A DNA stretch of 64,000 nt from Porpolomopsis calyptriformis (Eukaryota; Basidiomycota; Agaricomycetes; Agaricales; Hygrophoraceae), in the NCBI GenBank assembly GCA_951640195.1, contig OX621163.1:2170001-2234000 (forward strand), given 5' to 3'. Below the pieces are notes generated by a model. That model saw only the letters and a program-made list of their open reading frames with translations. It did not search any database and was not told the DNA's origin. Below are positions 43,536-53,850 of the stretch, piece by piece; position 1 is the stretch's first letter; every line of letters begins with the position of its first letter. Both the position numbers and the translations under genes were made by a program.

Positions 43536-44864
43536 CTAGAGACCGTTCATAGGTTTCGTTGCTGCGGAATATTTATGTACGCATTCCAAAAACCAACGGA
43601 CGTCGTCTGGATCAACGGCAGGGGTAATACCATGTCCCAAGTTTGCGATCCAGCCTCTGGGACGGCGTCCGCCGCAAAATCCTTCTGACATCATCTTCAC
43701 CCTCTTCTCGATCGCCGTCTTCCCGCCGTACAACATATTCGGATCGATGTTCCCCTGCAGCGCAACCTTGCCCCGGACGAGGCCACGGGCGGCTGCGGGG
43801 TCGATGCACCAGTCGAGGCCGAGGACGTCGTAGCCGGCGCGGTCGGCGAGCATGCCGAGGGCGTAGTTGGCGCCCTTTGCGAAGAGGATGAGTGGGACTG
43901 CCGGCAGGTTTTCGGCGAGGAGCCGTTTGCGGACGGTGGTGGAGATGTAGTGGAGGGTAGGAAAGGAGAAAGAGTCGAAATCGTGTGGGGAGAGTTCGCC
44001 TGCCCATGAATCGAAAACTTGGATCGCCTTTTAGGACGGGAGGAGGAAGAGTGCATGATGAAAATTTTTGTTTTTGTTCGAAAAAAAAAAGGTTATTGGG
44101 TAAGTGAAGAAGAAGAAAGTTGCCGTACCTGCGCGCCTGCTTTGATCTGACCGAGGACAAAGTCGACACAGACATCGGCGATTCGCATGAGCAAGGCCTT
44201 GGACTCTTCAGGATACTTGAAAATCCATGTCTTGGCCTTCTGCATCGTCTTGCTCGCGCCACCCTCGATCATGTACGCGAACAGCGTCCACGGCGCGCCG
44301 CAAAACCCGATCAAGGGGACCTCGCCGTCCAGCTCGAGCCTTATGCGCGTGATCGCCTCGAAGACGTACTCGAGCTCCTTCTCGACGTCCACCGTGTCCG
44401 CAAGCTTCTCGACGTCGTCCGGGGTCACCAGCGGCTCTGGAAAACACGGGCCTGGGTTCATGATGACCGTCATGCCCATGGCTTGGGGTACGACGAGGAT
44501 GTCGCAGAAGGTGATCGCGGCATCAAGCAGGCCTGCGAACCGACGGATCGGCTGGAGGGTTACCTCTGCCGCGAGCGAGGGTGTGCGGCATACTTCAAAA
44601 AATTCATGCGACTTGCGGATATTTCTGAATTCTGGGGCAAATGCGAATTTTTTTGAGAGATAGGGGGGTGCAAAATTTCCTGAAGGAAAGAGCGTACCTG
44701 GGAGATACCTCCCTGCTTGTCGCATGATCCACACTGGAGCGCGCTCAGTCTCCTCGCCTGGGTAGGTCAGGACGATGCGTGGATGGTTGTCAAAGTATAT
44801 TTTGGGACGAACCTCTGCATGCACGCAACAAAAGGTCATTTTTTAGTGGAGGAAAATCTAACAT
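43536..44864 (-). CDS. HEM12: Uroporphyrinogen decarboxylase
   Basis: Fifth enzyme of heme biosynthesis; removes four carboxyl groups from uroporphyrinogen III to give coproporphyrinogen III, in the cytosol. The start at 44864 gives MLDFPPLKNDLLLRACRG. An intron after the Gly codon's first base leads to EETERAPVWIMRQAGRYLP, the first family signature with the active-site Arg. Then come EFFEVCRTPSLAAEVTLQP, DAAITFCDILVVPQAMGM with the essential Asp, GFCGAPWTLFAYMIEGG, FDSWAGELSP and ANLGHGITPAVDP near the C-terminus. It ends YSAATKPMNGL (stop 43536-43538). Length about 370 residues, normal. It is divergent from Shg1 across 186 bp. Confidence 0.93.
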
Positions 44865-45050
44865 TTTTTTTTGCGGTTGTTCTGAGGGTTGTTCTGAGAG
44901 TTTGAAGACCGGGATTCCAGTAACGCGCGGTATAAAAGCCTCGCTTGATATGCAGAGGCCCTCGGTCTCCCGTTTCCCCGAAAGCCTGACTAGATTAGAT
45001 TAGATAACCATCATTACTCACCACCTTTGTAAATACTTTCCGAGTTCTTT

Positions 45051-46035
45051 ATGCCTATCATAAATCCAACGCAGCTGGTCGACGAGTACGCATCCAATCG
45101 TTTTTGAAGGGAGAAAAGGACTAACCCTTATACGTCCCACCCCAGGTTCAAAAAGTCGGGTGAATTCGATCGTCTGCGACGTGATCTGCTCAAACAATTC
45201 CAACGAGGGGTGCGTACGGTGCCACCGCATTTCCCGAGGGGGAAAATACACTAACGGCACGAAAAACGCCCAAAGGACGGTCTATCTTCGTTCGTCTCGC
45301 GCGCAGAAGACATCGGGCGACAGAGGGTTGTGGCCGACGGGCCGAAGCTGCAATACCTCCCACACGACGTCGTCCACCGAGAGCTAATGCAGGAAATAGA
45401 CAGGTCAGTCAGTCGGTCATCGATCTGGGCATCCCGACGACTGACCTCCGATGACAAACGAAGATACCCGATAGTCGAGCGGGCAATCGCCGACGCGCGT
45501 ATCCTGACTGACCCCTCCCTATCCACCCGAATCCGCACTTCCACACAGCGAATCCTCACCGAGGACAGGGAAAAGTCCAACTACATCCCTTCCCTCCCAC
45601 TTCCACTTCCGCCACCACTATCGCCTCGTGCCCCCGGTGAGTGGCCTTCTTCCCCCCCCTTCCCATTCTTCAAAAAAAAAAAAAAAGTTTATCTGAACTG
45701 ATTGACATGGGAACCCGCGGGGTGGGGTGGGAGGGGGGCCGACAGAGACAGACACTACTCCTACGGACGAAGAGCAACCACATCCACAACAATCGTCTCA
45801 AGACACGGCTATGGATGTCGTCATCACCAACACGACGGCCACGACGACCACGACCCTTACGATCCCTGCTGTGCCTACGATTATCACCACCGCCCCCTTA
45901 ACCGCCACTGGCAACCCGGATCAACAGCACCAGCAACAGGACATGTTTCCAGAAACGGCAATCCGGTGCCCAGACGCGAGTTTACTTGCAGTATCCCCTT
46001 CTGCGGCTCCGGCAAAGAATCCGGGTTTGACTTGA
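45051..46035 (+). CDS. SHG1: COMPASS component Shg1 (BOD1/SHG1 domain)
   Basis: Shg1 is a subunit of the Set1/COMPASS histone H3K4 methyltransferase complex. Exon 1 starts MPIINPTQLVDE and is spliced to FKKSGEFDRLRRDLLKQFQ, the family core. The next exons read DGLSSFVSRAEDIGRQRVV, then LQYLPHDVVHRELMQEIDR, then YPIVERAIADARILTDPSLS. A Pro-rich segment and a Thr-rich, low-complexity C-terminal tail (TNTTATTTTTLTIPAV) follow, ending NPGLT (stop 46033-46035). The folded domain covers about the first 110 residues; the tail is disordered. Exon joins in the tail are less certain than those in the domain. Confidence 0.8.
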
Positions 46036-46230
46036 ACCTCGAAAAGGTGTATAGAAAGCCAAGGCGGAACACGTTGCCTGCTTCTTCTTCTCGTTGGAAT
46101 CGGCACATCTTTTCTTTACTGTAGTCTTTCATTGTGTCCTTCTTTCAACTTCATCTATTCTTTTTTTTTACCAAGGATATAGGTGAAATACATTTCCATC
46201 TCAACTACTGCCAAAAAATGAGAGGCCGAG

Positions 46231-48263
46231 CTATCTGAGGTCGTCGGCCTGAATCAAGGCGATCGCTTGCTCCGAGCGTGGTCGGATAGAGCATTTGAAC
46301 GGTTTCGGATGACTTGTGCCATCAGATTCGAACGATAATAAATTTTTGGCGGTTACATACCTAATCGTGCCGGTCGTGTTCTCGTGTACAGGTTCGATGA
46401 CCACGCCGTTTTCGACGGATTTGGAGATGTCAAAAACAGCGAGGGACATGGCGCACGAAATGAAGATGGAGGCATCTGCGAGGTGCATACCTTTTCAGAA
46501 GGTCAGTATGTGCGGATCAAGGGCCAGTGCCAGATGGTTTTACCAGGGCAAATTCTGCCAAGATTAAGGTGGGAATGAGGCTTTTTGGAATCGGAGTAGA
46601 GGGTTAACGTACCGCCGACCGAAACCAAAACACAGTTGACGAGGATCAAGTTCGGGTTGCTTGTTTTCGGATGCGAGGAAGCGAGCGGGGTCGAAAGTCA
46701 TAGGGTCAGTGTATGTCCGCGGATCATGGGTGAGTTGCCTGCAAAAGAAACGTGAAGAAGGAATGGGATTGCAAGATAGGGAAAGAAGTGACCAGATATT
46801 AGCGATAACCAAAGAGCCTTTGGGAATGAGATAGCCTTCATAAACGTCGTCCTCCATAACACGATGTGGAACGCCTAGAAGAGAGATGAAGGGCCCGCGG
46901 GTGACAACGAGGCGGGTAACCAAGTCGCTTACCAGTAGGGGCGACGGAATTCCAGCGCAAGACTTCCTTTACGAGAGCGTCAACGTAAGGGAGGGAGTGA
47001 CGATCGGAAAAATCGGGTAGTCTGTCGTTACCGAGGACGGTATCGATCTCTTCCTGAGCCTTCTTTTGGACGTCAGGGTAAAGGGTCATGGCGAGGAAAA
47101 AAGAATAGATGGCGGATACGGTCTAAGAGAGGTGGGTAGGAGGGTGTGGTTGAGATGGGGACGTGACGTACTGTATCAGCACCACCTAGAAGACGAAGGA
47201 TGAAAAGAGAAGTGGGTAGATGTGAGATGGAAACGGACCGGCGTATAGGGAGAGGGCGGACCATTTGATGTCGTGTTCTTCGTCTTCCGAGGGGGGTTTC
47301 TCGGCGAGGAGACTTGAGGTGAAAGAGACAGGGGCGGTGCCAGCCTCCTGGAAAAAGAGTGAGAGGGAGGGGGGGATGAAAGAGAATTGGAAGGGACCAT
47401 CTGGTGTTTTACAAAATGGTGGGGGGTGTCGACTATTTCGTGCACGGTGGAAGCCCAGGCTTTGGCCTTTTTCTTGAAGTCGGCGCCGGGGAACCAGTCG
47501 GGTACAAATCGGACTGAGAACGAAGGTGAGGGGAAACAAATGGGAGGAGAAGGGTGCATGCGTACGGGCAGGGATGAGATCGACCAAGAAACCGCCCGGA
47601 GCGGTGGAGAGGGAAAACTCCTCTGTGGCTTTGTCCGCGAGCTGGACGAGAGGGTCTTTTTCGTGTGTGACCTGGTAGCCATGAGAGATGCGTAGGATGA
47701 TGGCACCGGCGGTGCTGGGATGGAAAGGTGAGCGAGAGGGGAGGGGGAAGAAAGGAGAGGGCGTACTGTCTGATGTTGTCGGACAGAGAGGCGGGCTTTG
47801 AGAGAAGATTGCGGAGAAAGAGACGGGTTTCGAGTGCCTGGATGGGGTGGAAATGTCTGGCTACTGAGGGGCTACCGACGGCGCGATGAAGAAATTTGCG
47901 ATGGCGACGGAAGCGATCGCCGTAAGGTAGAAGGACAAGGGCGTGTTTCCAGCCGACGAGTTCGCCACCCATCTGAAGGACGGGTCTGTCGGAGTAGATC
48001 GAGCTTTTTTTGTCAAGGAGATCAAAGGCGGGTTTTGGAGAGTTGAGGATGATGAGGGGGCGACCGAATATGGAGACTGAACATATACCGCCCCATGCTT
48101 GTCCCCATTTCGCGAAGGTAAGCCATTCCTGGTTGGATGGCATGTCGAGGATGTTTCCGATGATCGGCCATGGGGGTGGTCCTGGTGGAAGGGAACGACG
48201 ACGACGACGAAGATGACTAGAAAAGACAAGTAAGATGAGTAAACCAGCTAAGATGAGGTACAT
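46231..48263 (-). CDS. Cytochrome P450 monooxygenase
   Basis: Membrane-bound heme-thiolate oxygenase of secondary or xenobiotic metabolism. The start at 48263 gives a membrane anchor (MYLILAGLLILLVFSS), an Arg-rich stop-transfer and the hinge PPGPPPWPIIGN. Then come the C-helix (YGDRFRRHRKFLHRAV) and the I-helix AGGADTT. Part of this last motif (GGADT) lies in a 14-nt exon at 47172-47185. Next are the ExxR segment (LVKEVLRWNSV), the FDPARF motif, and the heme loop FGFGRRICPGM. The codons for its Ile-Cys-Pro sit in an 11-nt exon (46544-46554). About twelve exons. The stop is 46231-46233. All essential residues are visible. Similarity is to the agaricomycete O-methylsterigmatocystin-oxidoreductase-like group; the substrate is unknown. 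It is divergent from the 7TM gene (112 bp). Confidence 0.88.
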
Positions 48264-48375
48264 TTGAGATATGACTACCTGATGTAGTTGAAGGTATAAA
48301 TACAGAGTCGATGGTAGTTAAAATTTATTCCCACACTCCTTTCAAGCTGGCTCTTTAATAAAAAACAATTTCAAA

Positions 48376-49807
48376 ATGGCTGCTGGTCCGGTCAAGGTGC
48401 TAATCCATGGCACTCATTCTGATCTCGTCGCCTTCCTCGTTCTCAGCATCTGGCCTTCCCATCTCGGCCTTCCTCTCCTTCTCACTATCATCTTCCTTTC
48501 CAAGAACATACAACGCCATCCCACTTTTGTAAGCATGTGTATCACCTGGATCATTACCGGCTTTGCCTCCAGCATACTGCACGTACTCCCCCTTCTCTCC
48601 ATCCAGTATTCTCCCTCATCCTTTCATTTAGCCTTTATGCTGGAAAAGCGACCGGCCCTGAGCCTTCCAAAATGCTCTGCCTCACACAGGCCTCCCTCCT
48701 GTATGGTACACCTCCGATGTATGTCCCCGTCTCCCTCCTCACTCCCTCTCCTCACTCCAGCCCAGGAATGCAATGAGCGCGTTTCTGCTTGTATTCCAGG
48801 CATGCACATCCACTCTCTCCCCCCCCCTCTCGCTCACCGTCCCTGCAGATGTTCATGGTTATGAATACCTCCTTTAAGCGAGGTGAAACTGCCACACCCG
48901 ACTCTCCACTCTACACATTTGCCGTATGCATCTCACCTCCCTTACTCATCCAGATCTTAACTCCCCCCCTTCCCCAGATGGTCGCCCCGTCCTACATCAT
49001 CTTCCTCTTTTTCGCCTTGGCTACCGCCTTTGTAAGTCATCACCGCCTTTTCCCCTCACCTCGTTCCTCATCCTCCCCAGGTTGGCGCCAGCCATCCCGA
49101 GCATCTCTCTCGTAATCGGCGATTCTTTTACTGTTCCCTCCACTCCTCCCAGATGTAATCTCCCTCCCCCACTCCTCCCTTCCTCGTTCTCACCCCATTC
49201 TAGCACCGACACACTCACCCTTATATCCGCCGCTATTCTCCTTGTAACATTGGTGTTCGAAAGTCTGTCCCGCTCGCTTCCCTTCTTCCGCCTCTGATCG
49301 GCGATATTTTCAGTCTGGATCATCGTCATTCTTTACAAACATTACCGGGCTCTCAAACAACAAGGTCCTCATCTACGCTCGCCCATCGAACTCAGCTTTC
49401 CCATCCGAATCGTCATCTTCGGTATCTATGTCGTTTTAGGCATGTGGTCAGTCTTCCACTCACTCGCTCTCTTCTTTCCATCTCATCATTCGTTTCCTAG
49501 TCTGAGTTTCATAAACGTGGACTCTCCGTCAAGTCCGGCCCCTGACTTGATCCTATCCACAAGTAAGTCACCATCCGTCTCAATCGCGACCCAGACTCAC
49601 CTCCACGTAGCATCCAGCGCCGTTGTATTACTCTTCGGCACGCAACAGGTAATCTATCCTTTCTTTCTTTTTTCGCATTCATTCAATCATTTCTATTCAG
49701 GATATCCTCCGCGTGCTCTGTTTCTGGCATCGGCCGAGGCTTAATGATCCTCCACCCGATCATGAGAGGAAGTCTTCCTCATCAGAGAAACCATTTAACG
49801 CTCCTTA
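48376..49807 (+). CDS. Seven-transmembrane, GPCR-like fungal membrane protein
   Basis: Polytopic protein of a family common in agaricomycetes and thought to be receptor-like. The start at 48376 gives MAAGPVKVLIHGTHSDLV, then a first membrane segment (LVLSIWPSHLGLPLLLTIIF), SKNIQRHPTFVSMCITWIIT and YAGKATGPEPSKMLCLTQAS. Later exons give FMVMNTSF, the segment VAPSYIIFLFFALATA, then LISAAILLVTLVFE, VWIIVILYKHYRALKQQG and IELSFPIRIVIFGIYVVL. It ends SSSEKPFNAP (stop 49805-49807). About eight small exons. The intron 48579-48631 needs a GC donor to keep frame. The ligand and any G-protein link are unknown. Confidence 0.72.
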
Positions 49808-49885
49808 AATTTTCCAAGGTGTACTGGCATACTACCTTTGTACTTGTTGTAATTTAATTTTTTTTCAATCTCCTGACCTGACCAT

Positions 49886-50706
49886 ATGGCTGTAAGTCTC
49901 TGAAAAATAAAAATATTCAACCAACACCAATCCAACCTTTACAGAGCCGCTGCCTAGCTCTCTCTCGTTCCCTTTCTCGACCGATATCAACCCGGGCCCG
50001 GACCACTTCCAAATTTCTCGCTACTGCCGCTGTCGAGAACCCGACCCAACGTCCCCCTTCACACCACCATCCACCACCTCCTACCCTATCCACGCCTACC
50101 CCCCCTACTACTACCGATGCCGCCACCACCACCGCCGCCGATCCCAAAGTAACCCAGCTGGTCGACACCCTCTCTGGCCTGACCCTCTTGGAAGCCGCCG
50201 ACCTCGTCACCCTCCTCAAGGTGAGTTACCGCCCAGCCCCGGACTGTGTCTGCCTACTTACCGCCTCAGACCAAACTCAATATCCAAGAGATCCCAATCC
50301 CGACCGCAGCGGCCGCGGCCCCCTCGGCAACCGCTTCTACCCAAGAAGCACCCGTAGACGAAGTACATTCCCACTCTCATGTGGTTCCCCCCTTTCCTCA
50401 TTCATTCGTTCAGGAAAAACCTAAACAAAAAACAATCTTCACCGTCACCCTCGACTCCTTCGACGCGACCGCCAAATCCAAAGTCATTCGCGAAGTCAAA
50501 GCTCTCGTCCCCAATCTCACTCTCATAGACGTCCGTCCCAACACTCATCTCCTCTCTCTCTCTTTTTAACAACCCCACCCCCGAAACAGGCTAAAAAATT
50601 CGTCGAATCTCTACCCAAAGTTCTCAAAGAGAACCTATCCAAGGAGGACGCCGAAAAGCTCAAGGCCACATTCGAAGCAGTCGGCGCCGTCGTCAAACTC
50701 GACTAA
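49886..50706 (+). CDS. MNP1: Mitochondrial ribosomal protein bL12m (Mnp1)
   Basis: Stalk protein of the mitochondrial large subunit that recruits translation factors. The coding sequence begins with a 6-nt exon (ATGGCT, 49886-49891), spliced over a 52-bp intron to SRCLALSRSLSRPISTRART, a presequence rich in Arg and Ser. A Pro/Thr hinge follows. The N-terminal dimerisation part is VDTLSGLTLLEAADLVTLLK. After two further introns comes the C-terminal domain (FTVTLDSFDATAKSKVIREV, then AKKFVESLPKVLKENLSKED and VGAVVKLD). The stop is 50704-50706. In the L12 consensus the region corresponding to LDAAGPNKIAVIKEIR is clear. Confidence 0.88.
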
Positions 50707-50881
50707 CTTATCACACTTACTTAGAATTTGATACGCATTGCCATGAGAAAAGAAACAAAAAAACGAGGGGTGCCAGAGTGCTCGGGGCGAGAAAGAAAAA
50801 AAAAATGAGTGTATATGCATGTGCGTATGTGCGTGCGTGCAACGAAAAAACGAAAAAAAAAAAAAAATGCACAAACCTCAC

Positions 50882-53744
50882 TCAGTCCTCCGACAAATAA
50901 CGATATTCAAACCGGAAATCACTCTTCTTCCTCTGACACCATGACCCCTCCCAGTCAAAATACACATACACCCCTTGCTCGTACTCCTCGGTGATCGCCT
51001 GAGGCTCAGAGTGTCGCTGGAACCATGTGAGGTACTTCACGTGGAACCGCCACGATTGTCGCTTCAGCTCCTTAGCCGCGAGATATCTGCACAGATCAGC
51101 CTAGGAACTGGGTGAAAGGGCGAAAAAAACAGCCTTACTGTTGATATGTCCCTGGAAGAAAGTAGAACACGTAAAACAGGGTCTCCACATCCAGTTGAGA
51201 AAATATTCCCGCGGTGCTCAGCACCGGGTGAGGTGATTGCGGGTAATACATCGGCGTCTGATACGGGTTTCGGGGAACATAATATTTCGGCCTAGGTTCC
51301 ACAGGGCGGTCAGCATTCCCGTTCCTGACTACTATCACCCACTCACTTTTCGGTGTCCTGAGGTTGGGGCACACTGAGATAACTTCCTTCTAGCAGTTTG
51401 TGCACCTGATCGAGATTATTCATACGATGTGCCGCTGATACGATGTGTGAACGAGAATGTCAAACTCCGCAAAAACGCACACACACCTTTCTGTTTCACG
51501 TTCTCGAAGGACACCACCAAGTCCGATAGAGACCCCGGGAAGGCACTTGACGACGTCGCGCGAGATTGCGCTGTCAGATGCAGTGATGGCGCCGCGGAAG
51601 GTGGCCGTTGCGAGCCTATAATCTGAGCCTGTTGTTGTTGTTGCTGCAGTGGACCGCTGCTTGTCGCGCTCGGTTGTTCAGCTGCCGTTTGAGGCACCCT
51701 CACTCCCGGTGGGAATTGCGGCTGTGACGATAGTTGCGGCACACCGGACTGCATGCTTCCTGATAAAGACAAGGTAGGATGTGTTGGCGCGTGCTGCTGC
51801 ACCTGCTGCGGCAGCGGAGAATGCCCAGATGGTGGTGGTGGTGGTGGTAGTTGATTACTGGTCTCCGTTGGCAGTGAACTTCCGTTAACGGGTGCTTGCG
51901 ATGGATCGGGTGCAAGTGATCGCTGAATGGGCTGGAAATGAGCGGCTGTCGAGCAAAAGTGATGATTAGAACACTGACTGTTGCAATTGGAGGCTGGATA
52001 CATGGTCGCTGCGAAGAGAGGGAATCTAAGCAAACACAATCAATCTCTAGTGTGCAAGTGCGGTTCATGTTGAAGCACCTTTCCTCTGTATCACACGCTG
52101 TGGTGAAGATGTGGCAGCTGGACCAGGCATAGAACCTGGCACAGTGTCTGACAGCGCTGGCGATTCTTGACCAGAATAGAATGATCCGTCTGGCTGATGA
52201 GACACCGAAGCCGACGACAGCATGGGACTCGTAGCTGACGGGTGCGTCAAACTCGGAGAGGAAACAGCCGAGTCTTGCGATGCTGATTGTGGCACGGCCG
52301 TTCCTATTGGTGGTAAAGCCGGGGTCAGCGATGGGGGATTCGGGGCAGATAATGGCGGTGGTTGTGGTTGTTGTGACGAAGCCATCGACGGGCCGCCTTG
52401 AGTATTTGGTGTAGAGGCCACTGCAGCGGCGGCGGCGGCAGCGTATCGTATAGGTGGTCTTGGTGGTGGCTGTAAGCCTGCCTTGAGGATGCTGGCCATG
52501 GGCTGCTGCGCAAAGTTTGGATTTGGCGGTGGTTTAACTATTGAATGGGGTATGATCAGCATTGCATACCACGCCGCCTCGTGGATATATTACCTTCCGT
52601 GGGCGCATGCGGTTCTGTAATGAAAAGAGGGTGAGTGGAATAATCGACAGAAGGCTGAAATCAACCGACTCCTGAGGATGCTCATGGCCGCGGCCTTCTT
52701 CATCACTGGGCTTTCTTCCCGTTTGCTGCTCGTCACGCTTTCCTCGTCATGTTTCTTGGTCGAAGGCGTTCGGGGTGGAAGGTCTACGAACACAGATGAA
52801 TAACTAGCTGTGGGGTGGGTGTGGGAGATACCTTCGCTGGGCACGTCTGATTCATCGCTGTCGTCATCGTCCAATGCCAAGCCGAATTTCTCTTCCTCTT
52901 CGTCGAGGTTGAGGTCGTCGTAAATGCCCTCATCCTCGTCAAAGTCCTCCTCCTGGGCGGGGGTGAGAGCTGGGTGGGGGGAATGGAATGCCACGAACCG
53001 TGTTACTCTCAACGAAATAGGACACATCGTCCTTCAACGCGAGCACTTTCTCTGTCGGCAACGATCCGTTGTTCAATAATCGCAGGATTATTTCCAAACG
53101 CCCGATATGCCACTTCCGCCGTTCGTTGAGCGCTTCCAGCTCCTCCTGTCGGCCGGCAGCCGAGGAGCCTGCTTTGTTCCTCTTCTTGCCGGTGCCCTGC
53201 AAGGCCTCGACCTCTGCTTCGGTCTGCTCGACCTGCATCTGGAGCTCCTCGACCTGGGTCTGGAGCCAAGAGGTGGCTTCCTCCTTTTCCTGCTCTTTAG
53301 GGTCGAGTTTGGCGGCTTGGATGAGGCCCTCTTTCGAGAACGCCTTCGTCTTCATTTCCTTCTCACACGCTTTGAACTTTTCCATTTGCTGCAGAGCGCG
53401 GTTAATTCGAGTGGAGAGGACGAGAACGAGTGGCAGACCGTTTCGATCAGTCTCCGGTTCTCGAGCAGCTGTGACTTGTCCTTGATGTCGTTGTTTGCGA
53501 CCCATGTCTTGATCTGGTCCCTGAGACGCTGTAGCTTCTTTATCTGTGTTTTCAGGTCGAGCTCCTGCTTCTCCTTCTGTGTCTGGTTGGTAGAGGCCTG
53601 CATCTTGTCGTATATAGTCTCGAACAACTCGACACCCTCCGACACCTTCTTCAGTGTCCGGTCAATCTCGGCTGTCCCCATCGTCGTTAACACATACAGA
53701 CGTGAAACGAACGAAAACATACTCTGCAGTTTTCTCGCTGCCAT
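50882..53744 (-). CDS. CCR4-NOT complex subunit Not3/Not5
   Basis: Subunit of the deadenylase and transcription regulator CCR4-NOT. The start at 53744 gives MAARKLQ, spliced to [18 protein letters not shown]. The N-terminal coiled coil then runs [60 protein letters not shown] and [17 protein letters not shown], all typical. An acidic stretch ([19 protein letters not shown]) and a very long Pro/Ser/Gln/Ala-rich linker follow. The C-terminal NOT box has [39 protein letters not shown] and [14 protein letters not shown]. The stop is 50882-50884. Around ten exons; the linker splices are approximate. Confidence 0.88.
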
Positions 53745-53850
53745 ATTACAAAAGTTAGTTATTACATAATATTTCCCCCTCCATCAGTTTAGACCACGTG
53801 AGCAAGACCGCCTTTTATATTCCGATTTTTTAATTGTATTTTTCTTTCCA

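Noticed and set aside
43612..44262. 216-codon open frame on the minus strand with Arg/Pro-rich product
   Set aside because: Out-of-frame reading of the uroporphyrinogen decarboxylase exons; the catalytic frame is elsewhere.
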